DNA from: Bacteroidota bacterium
GTDB lineage: Bacteria > Bacteroidota > Bacteroidia > AKYH767-A > OLB10
Direction of reading: 5' to 3'
DNA: 46,400 nucleotides
NCBI GenBank assembly: GCA_029547265.1
Contig: JAKPPP010000044.1
Span: 1 to 46,400 of the forward strand
Shown here in pieces: positions 9,373 through 18,031 of the stretch. Under the pieces are notes generated by a model. That model saw nothing but the letters and a program-made list of their open reading frames with translations, made no database searches and had not been told where the DNA came from. A program made the translations under genes and the position numbers. Position 1 is the stretch's first letter. The number at the start of each line of letters is the position of its first letter.

Positions 9373-10254
9373 ATGACTATGAACAGAACATTCAAAATCA
9401 AAAAAATTCTTATTCCGTTTGACTTTTCAGAGACTGCTGCATTAAGTCTCGACCATGCTATAAACATGGCCAAAATAATGGACGCAGAAATCGTGTTATT
9501 ACATATTGTAGAAACATCAACATTTCCAAGTTCTATATCACATGCTTTTTCAGGATTCGAAAAGAAAGTTGAAGAAGCTTCAAACGAAAAGTTAACGGAA
9601 TTATCAGAAAAAATCAAAAGTGAGAGCGGTGTAACTGTTCATGTTTTAACTGAAGTAGGCAAAATATACAAGAAAATAGCTTCAACGGCAAAACAGAGCC
9701 ATATCGATTTAATTATGATGGGTACGCATGGGTCTAGTGGTAGCAGCTATACTCTTGGAAGTAATACTACCAGAGTTGTTCAAGAAGCACATTGCCCGGT
9801 AATGTCGTTCCAGACTCATGCAAACAGAATTGGGTTCCAAAAAATCATCTTACCTATCGACGATTCACAGGAATCTCGTCAAAAAGTGCCTTTTGCCGCT
9901 GAACTAGCAATTTATTACAAAGCACAAGTCCAAATTGTTGGATTAATGCAATCTGCTAATGAAGACTATCAGAGAAAGTTCAAAATCAAAATTGAACAAG
10001 TGGAAGATTACTTTAACCAACATGGCGTTTCTTGTAATGCTCACTACTATTCAGGTGATCTTGCTAAAAACACCATTAAAGCAACTGAAGAATTGCATGG
10101 AGATTTACTGGTAGTGATGACCGAGCAAGAATCAGGATTAACAGGTTTATTAATGGGAACTTATGCGTCTAAAGTAATTAATGGCTCAAAGATTCCGGTA
10201 ATGACAGTGCGTCCTGCCGAAATCGATCCTGATCGCATCACTGTAACATTCTAA
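9373..10254 (+). CDS. Tandem-domain universal stress protein (UspA family), second of two
   Basis: A 293-residue paralogue of the preceding gene with the same two-domain plan. Domain one starts KKILIPFDFSETAALSL and has MGTHGSSGSSYTLGSNTTRVV, a good G-x2-G-x9-G-S-N ATP loop. Domain two starts KIILPIDDSQES and has a weakened loop (LLMGTYASKVI). Start could be the ATG at 9373 or the one at 9379 (MNRTF). It lies 9 bp after its paralogue and is followed by a strong terminator. Either subunit could form homo- or heterodimers; that is inference. Confidence 0.88.
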   Translation: MTMNRTFKIKKILIPFDFSETAALSLDHAINMAKIMDAEIVLLHIVETSTFPSSISHAFSGFEKKVEEASNEKLTELSEKIKSESGVTVHVLTEVGKIYKKIASTAKQSHIDLIMMGTHGSSGSSYTLGSNTTRVVQEAHCPVMSFQTHANRIGFQKIILPIDDSQESRQKVPFAAELAIYYKAQVQIVGLMQSANEDYQRKFKIKIEQVEDYFNQHGVSCNAHYYSGDLAKNTIKATEELHGDLLVVMTEQESGLTGLLMGTYASKVINGSKIPVMTVRPAEIDPDRITVTF

Positions 10255-10277
10255 TTTATTAAGGAATTCATACGCAA

Positions 10278-10310
10278 AATCCTTCTCATTCCGGTGAGAA
10301 GGATTTTTTT
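10278..10310 (+). terminator. Rho-independent terminator of the usp operon
   Basis: AATCCTTCTCA (10278-10288) and TGAGAAGGATT (10295-10305) form a perfect 11-bp stem with loop TTCCGG, followed by T residues to 10310. Confidence 0.9.
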
Positions 10311-10340
10311 CAATAAAGCTTTTTATTAACTGCAATTCCC

Positions 10341-12257
10341 ATGAGTTTAATCCATCAAGTACTCGCTCAATATTTCGGCTACAATCAATTTAGGCCGTTG
10401 CAGGAAGACATTGTTCGTTCTGTGATGGAAGGACATGATACGTTAGCTCTATTGCCTACCGGAGGAGGAAAATCAATTTGCTTCCAAGTGCCTGCTTTAG
10501 CGAAAGATGGTTTATGCCTCGTAATTTCTCCACTAATAGCCTTGATGAAGGATCAAGAGGAACAACTTAAAGAGAAGGGAATCAGAGCGGCAGCGATTGT
10601 ATCAGGAATGAAAAAATCGGAAGTCGAAATCGTATTGGGTAATTGTATTTATGGCGATTACAAATTTTTATATGTCTCTCCCGAGCGATTAGCCAGCGAT
10701 TATTTCCAAGAACAACTTATAAAAATGCCTGTGAGCATGATCGCTGTTGATGAGGCTCACTGTATCTCTCAATGGGGATATGATTTCCGTCCGCCTTATC
10801 TTGAAATTGCGAATATTAGAGAGATGTTTCCTAATATTCCCATCATGGCATTAACGGCTTCGGCAACAACTGAAGTGCGAGATGATATCTGCAATCGATT
10901 AAAATTTAAACCCGGTTATAAAATATTTACGAAGAGTTTCGGACGCTCTAACCTATCGTATGTTGTGCGACATGAAGACAATAAATATGATAGAATGATG
11001 CGTATTTTAAATACGATTCAAGGTACATCTATCATTTATGTACGCAACCGGAAAAAAACGCAGGATATCGCGAACTGGCTTTTAAGTCAAAGGGTGAAAG
11101 CAGATTTTTACCATGCCGGACTCGACTTCCAAACACGTACCGAGAAACAAAATCGATGGATGAAAAATGACATCCGCGTAATCGTTTCTACGAATGCTTT
11201 CGGAATGGGAATCAATAAACCCGATGTTCGTTCGGTGATTCATCTCGATCTTCCCGACGATCTCGAAAGCTATTACCAAGAAGCAGGACGTGCGGGACGC
11301 GACGAAAAACCGGCTTATGCAGTTGTACTATACAACAACAACGATTTAGCGGAACTGGAACGTAAAAAGATTACCAATTTCCCCGAAGTAGAAGAGATAA
11401 AAACTGTTTATCAAGCACTCAATAATTACCTGCAAATTCCTCTTGAAACAGGCGAAGGACAAACCTACGAGTTCGATTTATTACAGTTCTGTGCCAACTA
11501 TAAACAAGATCCTGTAAAGACTTATAATTGTCTGAAAATTCTCGAACTCGCAGACTATCTTACGCTCAGTGAATCGTTATTTCTTCCGTCAAGGATTAAA
11601 ATACTACTTAAAAATATCGATTTGTATGCATTCCAAGTTGAAAGGAAAGAATACGAACCTATCCTTAAAGTATTATTAAGAAGTTACGGAGGGATATTTG
11701 ATGATTATGTAAGAGTAAGCGAAACAGAAATCGCCCGTAGACTTGAATGTGACAAGAAAATAGTAATTGACTTACTTCAAAAGTTGAACAAATTTGGGAT
11801 ACTCAATTACCTCCCTTCTACCGATCAACCGCGAATAACTTTCAATTGCAATCGAGAAGACATAAAATACTTACGTATTAACAAAGAATACCTCGAAGAT
11901 CGTAAGAATAGATTCGTAGTAAGAGCTGATGCTTTTAAAAATTTCATCACCAATAGTCATCAGTGCCGAAGTATAATGATACTCTCCTATTTCGGTGAAG
12001 AAAATTTAACACGTTGCGGCACTTGCGACTATTGCAGAGAACTAAATAAAATGGAGTTAAATGAGATCGAATTCGAGAACCTAAAAGAAAGTATTATCAT
12101 TCATCTTGAAAAGGAATCATTATCGCCTCATGAATTGGTGAAACATATTCAAACTATCCATCCCGATAAAGTTACTGCTGTAATTCAATGGATGCTGGAA
12201 AATGGATTTATAAAGACCGATGCAGGAGGACAACTAACTCTCGTTTCTAAAGAGTAA
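10341..12257 (+). CDS. recQ: ATP-dependent DNA helicase, RecQ family
   Basis: A 638-residue superfamily 2 helicase. Walker A TGGGKS lies at residues 40-45, motif II DEAH at 137-140 followed by the RecQ aromatic-rich loop (CISQWGYDFRPPY), and motif VI is QEAGRAGRDEKP. A zinc-binding Cys cluster lies near residue ~560 (HQCRS, then CGTCDYC). After it come about 70 residues ending NGFIKTDAGGQLTLV, which look like a small winged helix rather than a full RQC plus HRDC. RecQ enzymes unwind DNA 3'-5' in recombination and fork repair. Bacteroidota often carry two RecQ proteins; this resembles the shorter type lacking HRDC. It is 71 bp upstream of cdaA on the same strand. Confidence 0.92.
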   Translation: MSLIHQVLAQYFGYNQFRPLQEDIVRSVMEGHDTLALLPTGGGKSICFQVPALAKDGLCLVISPLIALMKDQEEQLKEKGIRAAAIVSGMKKSEVEIVLGNCIYGDYKFLYVSPERLASDYFQEQLIKMPVSMIAVDEAHCISQWGYDFRPPYLEIANIREMFPNIPIMALTASATTEVRDDICNRLKFKPGYKIFTKSFGRSNLSYVVRHEDNKYDRMMRILNTIQGTSIIYVRNRKKTQDIANWLLSQRVKADFYHAGLDFQTRTEKQNRWMKNDIRVIVSTNAFGMGINKPDVRSVIHLDLPDDLESYYQEAGRAGRDEKPAYAVVLYNNNDLAELERKKITNFPEVEEIKTVYQALNNYLQIPLETGEGQTYEFDLLQFCANYKQDPVKTYNCLKILELADYLTLSESLFLPSRIKILLKNIDLYAFQVERKEYEPILKVLLRSYGGIFDDYVRVSETEIARRLECDKKIVIDLLQKLNKFGILNYLPSTDQPRITFNCNREDIKYLRINKEYLEDRKNRFVVRADAFKNFITNSHQCRSIMILSYFGEENLTRCGTCDYCRELNKMELNEIEFENLKESIIIHLEKESLSPHELVKHIQTIHPDKVTAVIQWMLENGFIKTDAGGQLTLVSKE

Positions 12258-12328
12258 ATAACAATTGCTGTTAACAACGCGATTTTGGCGACCGCAGTTT
12301 ATCGTCATTATTTCGTATTTTCGTAATT

Positions 12329-13123
12329 ATGGAACTATTTCATGTAGGCTTTATTTCTGTGCGATTATTAGATATCATCGATATCCTAATTGTTGCATTC
12401 CTGCTTTATAAAATCTATCAATTACTGAAGGGTGGCACAGCCATGAATATATTCATCGGAATCGTTTCGATGTATGTCCTTTGGTTTTTGTTCGTGAAGA
12501 TATTAGATATGCAATTGCTTGGTGCTATCCTCGGACAATTCATGAGCGTTGGTGTATTGGCATTGATAATAGTATTCCAGCAGGAAGTCCGTCGATTTTT
12601 ATTAGTACTGGGAAGTAATTCATTTGCCGGCAAAGACAGCTTTACGCGTAAGTTATTACCATGGAATTGGAATAGTGCTCCTGCTACCGCACCTAATATT
12701 ATTCCCATTGTGAAAGCTTGTGCGGGGATGGCTAAAACAAAAACCGGTGCTATCATTGTATTGGCAAGAACATCAGATTTGAAGTTCTTTCAAGAAACAG
12801 GTGACTTAATGGATGCTGATGTATCGAAACGACTTTTAGAAAGTATTTTCTTCAAGAACTCTCCATTACATGATGGTGCAGTTATTATCGAAAACAATAA
12901 AATCAAAGCAGCTCGTTGCGTATTACCCGTAACGGAAAACACAGACTTGCCAGCTCACTATGGAATGCGTCACCGTGCCGCTTTGGGAATTACCGAGCAA
13001 AGTGATGCAATATCAATTATTGTTTCTGAAGAAACGGGATTAATAAGCGTTGCAATTGAAGGAAGTATTCATGCTAATTTAAGTCCTGAAGAACTCGAAC
13101 GTCTACTCGAAAAAGAAATGTAA
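12329..13123 (+). CDS. cdaA: Membrane diadenylate cyclase CdaA (c-di-AMP synthase)
   Basis: A 264-residue protein with three hydrophobic segments at about residues 13-33, 39-58 and 66-84, then a DAC (DisA_N) catalytic domain (~100-260). The two signature motifs are intact: DGA at 182-184 and RHRAA at 214-218. The enzyme joins two ATP molecules into cyclic di-AMP at the inner membrane; in other phyla this controls potassium, osmotic balance and cell wall growth. The start ATG at 12329 gives the usual N-terminus before the first membrane helix. A near-match -7 box, TATTTTCG at 12316-12323, is just upstream. Its stop codon is one base from that of the opposing gene. Confidence 0.93.
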   Translation: MELFHVGFISVRLLDIIDILIVAFLLYKIYQLLKGGTAMNIFIGIVSMYVLWFLFVKILDMQLLGAILGQFMSVGVLALIIVFQQEVRRFLLVLGSNSFAGKDSFTRKLLPWNWNSAPATAPNIIPIVKACAGMAKTKTGAIIVLARTSDLKFFQETGDLMDADVSKRLLESIFFKNSPLHDGAVIIENNKIKAARCVLPVTENTDLPAHYGMRHRAALGITEQSDAISIIVSEETGLISVAIEGSIHANLSPEELERLLEKEM

Positions 13124-13124
13124 T

Positions 13125-15020
13125 TTATTTCATTGCTTCTTTTGCAGCTTTCAATTGCTCAGCACGATCGAGGTATTGCTTTGCTAGCATTTCGTTTCCT
13201 TTATTTCTCCACGTCACACCTAAGAAATAATTCGCCAATTGATTATTAGGATCGGCAGCTATTGCTTTTTCAAAATTCGGAATTGCCATATCATAGTTCC
13301 CCATCATCCCATAAGCACTTCCCATATTTGCCCAAGCTTCAGAGTAATTTGGGTTTAATGCAACTGCTTTTTGGAACAATTGAATACATCCGGCATAATC
13401 TTTCTCTCCAAATAAAACATTGCCTAAATTATTGTAAATCGTAGGTTCATTTTTATTGGTTTCAATTCCCTTATAAAAAGCTTCTTTGGCAGCTGTATTA
13501 TCCTTTAATCGGAAATATGCAAGTCCCATTTGATTCCATGCATCTGTAAAAGTCGGATTCAACTCAACAGAGCGCTTCAAATACGAAATTCCCTCTTTCA
13601 AAATCTGATCTTGCTGTTGTGGAGTCTTGCCGGCTAATACATCCTCTTTGATGAGGAAATTACCCATATAATATTGAACGCGGGTGCTATTCGGAGCAGA
13701 AATCAATCCCGAACGATATAACGATTCATTGCTTTCCCAAACAGGATTTCTTGCAATCGACATTCCAGAATAAATTACAACAGGTAGTGCAAAGATCATT
13801 GCCAACGACTTTTTATTCATCGATGAATATTTCTCTATAAGATATGCTACTCCTAAAACAAGGGCAAACGATATTCCCCAGCTCGGTAAATACATTAATC
13901 GCTCGCCCCAATGTGTTCCGATAATCACAAAAATATTTGATGATACAGAAGCTGTAATGAAGAAAAACAATAATGCAAATGAAATTACATTTCTCGACTT
14001 GAATTGCATTAAAGCTATTACTAACATTCCAGTTAATACAATTGCAGAAATGATGAATCCGATGTCGCTGATTCCCGCGAAAGGTATAGAAGGGTACGAC
14101 AAATCGAATGTCAATCCTAGAGGTAAAATCATCTTCAACAAATATCGTCCTAATAAAAAGATAGCAGTCGTATATTTAGTAATCACATCCGGTGCAGCCA
14201 TCAACATATTATCGGTAAAAGAAGGAGGCAAACTAAATTGGTTAAATCCTATAGCATTCTGACGCATCATCAAAAATAAAACTGCAGCAACAGCGGCAGC
14301 ACCTGTTGGAGCAATAAGTTCTTTAATGTTCTTTTCACTGAAGAAATAAACAACCAAAGGAAAAACCGCTAAAAGAGTGATCGACGATTCTTTCGACAGC
14401 ATTGCTAATAAGAAAAAGATACTTCCTTTAATCAGCTGTAAGGTTGAATTTAATGAAGCATAACGATAAAACGAATGCATAGCCAACACTCCGAACATCA
14501 TTCCCATTAACTCATCTAAACTTTTAATATTCGATACTACTTCGGTGTGAATCGGCATCGATGCAAATAAAATAGAAACGACAAAAGCGATTGATTTATC
14601 ACCCTTTAAAATATCAACTAAGAAACGATATGAAAAAACGCATGTCAGCATAAAAACAATAACGTTTGTCAAATGACAAAGAAACGGTTTATTGGGAGAC
14701 AATGCCCATTGAATTGCAAAAACCGACTTCGTTAACGGACGATAAAGATCATCAGCCACAAAGATATATCCGTAACGGTAACTGGTTTTAAAAATCTCAC
14801 CAATGGCAGCCCAGCCTTTCATTGTACTTTTATTTTCGAGAATAGCAGCATAGTCATCGAGCGCATATCCGAATTTCAATGTATTGGCATAAATTAAAAA
14901 ACTCAATGCAGCAACTATCCAGATATAGTATTTCTCAAAGCCTTCCTCCTTTTTAATCTTCATTGATTTAGGAGTTCCTTCAGGCTTGTTGAATTTTTCT
15001 TTGCGTGTGGCTTTTTTCAT
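13125..15020 (-). CDS. Polytopic membrane protein with C-terminal TPR repeats (TMTC/GT-C-like)
   Basis: A 631-residue protein. After a basic N-terminus (residues 1-30) comes a membrane segment and GYALDDYAAI (~53), whose Asp pair just after the first helix is typical of GT-C glycosyltransferases. About ten hydrophobic segments follow up to ~415, including the region matched by DUF1736-type proteins. Residues ~435-625 contain four or five tetratricopeptide repeats, for example PTFTDAWNQMGLAYFRLKD and PNYSEAWANMGSAYGMMGN. This layout matches the TMTC family, which in eukaryotes are O-mannosyltransferases; a lipid-linked-sugar transferase function here is inference. It is the last gene of a three-gene operon with 8-10 bp gaps. 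Confidence 0.75.
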   Translation of the reverse strand: MKKATRKEKFNKPEGTPKSMKIKKEEGFEKYYIWIVAALSFLIYANTLKFGYALDDYAAILENKSTMKGWAAIGEIFKTSYRYGYIFVADDLYRPLTKSVFAIQWALSPNKPFLCHLTNVIVFMLTCVFSYRFLVDILKGDKSIAFVVSILFASMPIHTEVVSNIKSLDELMGMMFGVLAMHSFYRYASLNSTLQLIKGSIFFLLAMLSKESSITLLAVFPLVVYFFSEKNIKELIAPTGAAAVAAVLFLMMRQNAIGFNQFSLPPSFTDNMLMAAPDVITKYTTAIFLLGRYLLKMILPLGLTFDLSYPSIPFAGISDIGFIISAIVLTGMLVIALMQFKSRNVISFALLFFFITASVSSNIFVIIGTHWGERLMYLPSWGISFALVLGVAYLIEKYSSMNKKSLAMIFALPVVIYSGMSIARNPVWESNESLYRSGLISAPNSTRVQYYMGNFLIKEDVLAGKTPQQQDQILKEGISYLKRSVELNPTFTDAWNQMGLAYFRLKDNTAAKEAFYKGIETNKNEPTIYNNLGNVLFGEKDYAGCIQLFQKAVALNPNYSEAWANMGSAYGMMGNYDMAIPNFEKAIAADPNNQLANYFLGVTWRNKGNEMLAKQYLDRAEQLKAAKEAMK

Positions 15021-15030
15021 TTCGAATCAA

Positions 15031-15570
15031 TTATTTTGCATGGGCTAATGAATCTTGAGCAGCAAGTTTTGCTTCAAATTGTTTGACCATTTCTTCAGGC
15101 GAGATACCGATATTATCCAACATTAATTTCACATCACCCGCCATTGCATGATTAGGATATTGTTTAAGAAATCTTTCATAATATCCTTTCGCTGATTCTA
15201 TGTCATGCAAATTATTTTCAGATATGAATCCTTGCAAGAATAATGCTCTTGCTGTCTTGCGGTAATTCGGGAATCGTTGAATTTTACCATAAAGATCAAC
15301 AGCTTGTTGAGCCTTCCCAATTTTCATACTTAAATCAGCAGCTCTGAAAAAATAATCGGCACACAACGTATCGTCTTTGTATTGATCATTATAATTCAGA
15401 TACATTGCAATTAATGAATCTCCTTTTGTAATAGAGATATCAGCTAAAGAATCATTTGAAAGACTCATCTCTGCTTCTTCAATTCGCGTTCTTAATTTAT
15501 TTTGTGGTGGCTCGCAGGCAGTCATCATCAATGATAAAGCGAATCCAATAACTACTAAATAATTTTTCAT
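15031..15570 (-). CDS. TPR-containing lipoprotein
   Basis: A 179-residue protein with a lipoprotein signal (MKNYLVVIGFALSLMMTAC, lipid-bearing Cys19). The mature part holds three degenerate tetratricopeptide-like helical pairs, such as DYFFRAADLSMKIGKAQQAVDLYGKI and AKGYYERFLKQYPNHAMAGD; the last resembles the YbgF/CpoB-type TPR ending. It is expected on the periplasmic face of a membrane, as a scaffold. It lies 8 bp after the SDR gene and 10 bp before the membrane TPR protein, so a shared role with the latter is likely. Confidence 0.78.
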   Translation of the reverse strand: MKNYLVVIGFALSLMMTACEPPQNKLRTRIEEAEMSLSNDSLADISITKGDSLIAMYLNYNDQYKDDTLCADYFFRAADLSMKIGKAQQAVDLYGKIQRFPNYRKTARALFLQGFISENNLHDIESAKGYYERFLKQYPNHAMAGDVKLMLDNIGISPEEMVKQFEAKLAAQDSLAHAK

Positions 15571-15578
15571 GTTTTTTT

Positions 15579-16385
15579 TTATTTAAACGGACTACCCGGC
15601 TCTTTTGCCATGTGATTATATACTAGTTTATCCATCATCGACGGAAAGAATTTATTTAACCACACCGTTAATTTTCCGTTCCCGGTTAATATCAAATCGC
15701 GTTTTCTTTTTTCTACTGCAACAAATATTTCATGGGCAACTTCATCGGCTGTCATCATCTTTTGTTCGTCGCGAGGCGATTCCCCTTGCGTACTTCCATC
15801 GGCCGACAAGGCAGTATTTCGGATATCCGTAGCCGTGAATCCCGGACAAGCAACTAATACGTGTAAATCCTTTTTCAAGTTCTCGGTACGTAATGTCTCC
15901 AGAAATCCTTCCATCGCAAATTTCGATGACGAATATCCGGTTCTTCCCGGCAATCCTTTCTTCCCCGCAATCGATGAAACACCTACAACACTACCTTTTG
16001 TTTCGAGCAAATAAGGCAATGCAAACTTGGTGCAATACACTGTTCCCCAGAAATTGGTATCCATTAACTGGCGAATGACCGATAAATCAAGATCGGCGAA
16101 CAAAGCACGCATCGAAATACCTGCATTATTAATCAATACATCAATTCTGCCGAACTTTTTTACTGCCGAAGCAATAAGTGTCTTACAATCGTCTTCCTTG
16201 CTCACATCGGCCGTAACGGCCAGAATACGACTTCCTGAAGAATCCAGAGATTGCGCTACTTCATTCAGTTTTGCAGTATTTCGCCCGCTGATCACCACCG
16301 CAAAGCCCTTTTTCAAGAAGGCGGCGGCACAAGATTTCCCGATACCGGATGAAGCACCGGTAATTATTACCACTTTTGTTACCAT
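15579..16385 (-). CDS. Short-chain dehydrogenase/reductase (SDR)
   Basis: A 268-residue classical SDR. The cofactor motif TGASSGIG is at residues 9-16, NNAG at 86-89, and the catalytic Ser138, Tyr151 and Lys155 are in VSSIAG and YSSSK. SGRN after beta-2 (residues 33-36) suggests NADP(H), because an Arg sits where NAD-specific members have Asp. The closest general match is the DhrS7/YqjQ-like group, but the substrate is unknown. It starts the operon SDR-lipoprotein-TPR membrane protein and diverges from the YghO-like gene. Confidence 0.87.
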   Translation of the reverse strand: MVTKVVIITGASSGIGKSCAAAFLKKGFAVVISGRNTAKLNEVAQSLDSSGSRILAVTADVSKEDDCKTLIASAVKKFGRIDVLINNAGISMRALFADLDLSVIRQLMDTNFWGTVYCTKFALPYLLETKGSVVGVSSIAGKKGLPGRTGYSSSKFAMEGFLETLRTENLKKDLHVLVACPGFTATDIRNTALSADGSTQGESPRDEQKMMTADEVAHEIFVAVEKRKRDLILTGNGKLTVWLNKFFPSMMDKLVYNHMAKEPGSPFK

Positions 16386-16395
16386 AATACGAGCG

Positions 16396-16403
16396 CAAAT
16401 GTA
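16396..16403 (-). promoter_or_regulatory. -7 box of the SDR operon
   Basis: On the minus strand it reads TACATTTG followed by C, a full match to the TAnnTTTGC form common in Bacteroidota. It is only 10 bp upstream of the ATG at 16385, so the leader would be a few bases. Confidence 0.48.
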
Positions 16404-16414
16404 GCTTATTCCTC

Positions 16415-16422
16415 TACTTTTG
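16415..16422 (+). promoter_or_regulatory. -7 box of the YghO-like gene
   Basis: TACTTTTG followed by C is a full TAnnTTTGC match, 17 bp upstream of the ATG at 16440. It lies 11 bp from the opposing SDR box. Confidence 0.48.
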
Positions 16423-16439
16423 CATCAACAAACTAAATT

Positions 16440-17636
16440 ATGCAATTAATTGAAGTTAAAAACGCGAAAGATATTGAATCTTTTTTCGCGGTTCCGTTCA
16501 CGATTTACGCCGGTGATAAAAACTGGGTGCCTAATTTGCGACAAGATATCGAGAAGATATTTGACCCTGCTACGAATAAAATTTTCGCTGAAGGCGGCGA
16601 AGCTATTCGATGGATTTTAAAGAATAATGAGGGCAAAACCATAGGACGAGTTGCAGCATTTGTGAATCCGAGAGTAGTTGACACCACTTCATTCAAGACA
16701 GGTGGAATGGGATTTTTCGAGTGTATTAACGATGAAAAAGCGGCATTCCTGCTTATCGATGCATGCAAAAAATGGCTCGAAGAACGAGGAATGGAAGCGA
16801 TGGACGGACCGGTGAACTTCGGCGACAGGAATATGTTTTGGGGATGCATGACCAGCAATTTCGAGGAACCTCCTGTATACCAGATGAACTATAATCCCGC
16901 TTATTATGTCGATTTCTTTGAGAAATACGGATTCGGGACATACTTCAACCAATATGTTTTCTGGAGGTCATTAGAAGTAAGTGCGCAACCAATATTTCAT
17001 CGTAAATACAATCAGTTGAAAGACGATCCTAATTTCGAATTTCGTGATATTAACGGAATGGAATTGGATCAAGTAGCTGAAGACTTCAGAACTGTTTATA
17101 ATGGAGCTTGGGGCGGACATTCCCACTTCAAGGAAATTAGTGAGTCGGCAGCTAAAAAGCTCATGAAATCACTTAAACCGGTACTGGACAGAGATATTAT
17201 CTTATTTATCTACTACAAGAAAGAACCAATTGCCTTTTTCGTGAATATTCCTGAGTTGAACCAAATTTTCAAATATGTGAATGGCGATTTGAATTTAGTT
17301 GGGAAATTGAAATTCCTTTACAACAAATGGAAGAACCCTCCTACCCGCATGCTCGGACTAGTTTTCGGGGTTGTAAAAGAATGGCAAGGAAAAGGAATCG
17401 ATGCTGCGTTGATCGTATTTGGCGAGAAATCGATCATTGATAAGAAGAAATACAAAGACATGGTCATAACATGGGTAGGTGATTTTAATCCGAAAATGAT
17501 CAAAATAGCCGAAAACTTAGGCACCACATTATGGCGATCCTTCAAAACATATCGTTACCAATTTGACAGAAGTTTGCCGTTTGAAAGGGCTCCGATAGTG
17601 GGTGAAACAGCCGAAAAAGGTCAAGAAAAGGCCTAA
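16440..17636 (+). CDS. GNAT-fold protein of the YghO-like family
   Basis: A 398-residue cytosolic protein. The N-terminal half has the conserved start FYAVPF-like sequence (FAVPFTIYAGDKNWVPNL), then RWILKNNEGKTIGRVAAFVNPR and GGMGFFECINDEKAA, typical beta strands of a GNAT fold. DGPVNFGDRNMFWGCM and YNPAYYVDFFEKYGF are strongly conserved blocks in this family as I remember it. The C-terminal half repeats a GNAT-like arrangement (GLVFGVVKEWQGKGIDAALIVFGE), where the QGKGID loop could bind acetyl-CoA. The family is found in many Bacteroidota and includes E. coli YghO; no reaction is established. It has its own promoter and diverges from the SDR operon. Confidence 0.72.
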   Translation: MQLIEVKNAKDIESFFAVPFTIYAGDKNWVPNLRQDIEKIFDPATNKIFAEGGEAIRWILKNNEGKTIGRVAAFVNPRVVDTTSFKTGGMGFFECINDEKAAFLLIDACKKWLEERGMEAMDGPVNFGDRNMFWGCMTSNFEEPPVYQMNYNPAYYVDFFEKYGFGTYFNQYVFWRSLEVSAQPIFHRKYNQLKDDPNFEFRDINGMELDQVAEDFRTVYNGAWGGHSHFKEISESAAKKLMKSLKPVLDRDIILFIYYKKEPIAFFVNIPELNQIFKYVNGDLNLVGKLKFLYNKWKNPPTRMLGLVFGVVKEWQGKGIDAALIVFGEKSIIDKKKYKDMVITWVGDFNPKMIKIAENLGTTLWRSFKTYRYQFDRSLPFERAPIVGETAEKGQEKA

Positions 17637-17721
17637 AATGACATAAAATAGAATAAAAGAACAAGTAATTCTCTCTGAATATCAGTCGATTGATTAATCC
17701 TTCAAAAAATAATTCCAAATA

Positions 17722-17754
17722 TTTGGGGAAGGTAAACTTGAAATACTACTTTTG
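17722..17754 (+). promoter_or_regulatory. Promoter of tRNA-Lys
   Basis: TTTG at 17722-17725 and TACTTTTG at 17747-17754 are separated by 21 bp, the layout of the Bacteroidota primary sigma promoter. Transcription would start near 17760, about 37 bp before the mature tRNA. Confidence 0.62.
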
Positions 17755-17796
17755 CATCCGCTTTTGGCCTACATGACCAGACGCTAACCAAAATCA

Positions 17797-17869
17797 GATT
17801 CCGTAGCTCAGCTGGTAGAGCAATACACTTTTAATGTATGGGTCCTGGGTTCGAGTCCCAGCGGGATCA
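17797..17869 (+). tRNA. tRNA-Lys (anticodon TTT)
   Basis: A 73-nt cloverleaf. The acceptor arms GATTCCG and CGGGATC pair over 7 bp (one G-T), the D arm is GCTC/GAGC, the anticodon arm ATACA/TGTAT encloses loop CTTTTAA with anticodon TTT at 17830-17832, and the T arm CTGGG/CCCAG encloses TTCGAGT. The discriminator base is A at 17869 and CCA is not encoded. It reads AAA and AAG codons. It has its own promoter and terminator. Confidence 0.97.
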
Positions 17870-17873
17870 GAAG

Positions 17874-17904
17874 AAAAAAAGCCTTCCGAATGGAAGGCTT
17901 TTTT
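17874..17904 (+). terminator. Terminator of tRNA-Lys
   Basis: GCCTTCC (17881-17887) and GGAAGGC (17892-17898) form a perfect 7-bp stem with loop GAAT. It is flanked by A7 before and T6 after, so it can act in both directions. It starts 5 bp after the tRNA. Confidence 0.9.
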
Positions 17905-17946
17905 GTTTTCAAAGACTATCAAAAAAAATAAATCATTTCTTTCAAT

Positions 17947-18028
17947 CACTCTTTGCTAGTAGAGCATACTACTCATAAACTAGTGGGTCCTGAGTGATCC
18001 CGAAAGCTTTCGGGACCAGCGGGATCAC
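17947..18028 (+). pseudogene. Decayed second tRNA copy with a palindrome in the T arm
   Basis: The stretch keeps pieces of the upstream tRNA in order: GCTAGTAGAGCA (D arm), a rearranged anticodon region with CTCATAA, then GTGGGTCCTGAG and finally CCAGCGGGATCA (3' T stem, acceptor strand and discriminator). The 5' acceptor strand is gone and the anticodon stem no longer pairs well. In place of the normal T loop there is an 18-bp perfect palindrome, TCCCGAAAGCTTTCGGGA (17998-18015). The same AAGAAAAAAAGCC terminator follows, so the whole tRNA-terminator unit seems to be duplicated. It is very unlikely to yield a working tRNA. The CTCATAA loop would be a CAT anticodon, so recombination with another tRNA is possible. 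Confidence 0.72.
17998..18015. repeat. 18-bp perfect palindrome
   Basis: TCCCGAAAGCTTTCGGGA equals its own reverse complement. It sits inside the T arm of the decayed tRNA copy and occurs once in the window. Similar CCCGAAAGCTTTCGGG palindromes are, from memory, scattered in several Bacteroidota genomes. Confidence 0.85.
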
Positions 18029-18031
18029 AAG

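Noticed and set aside
17955..18028. A second functional tRNA (CAT anticodon)
   Set aside because: The 5' acceptor strand is missing, the anticodon stem does not pair cleanly, and the T loop is replaced by a long palindrome.
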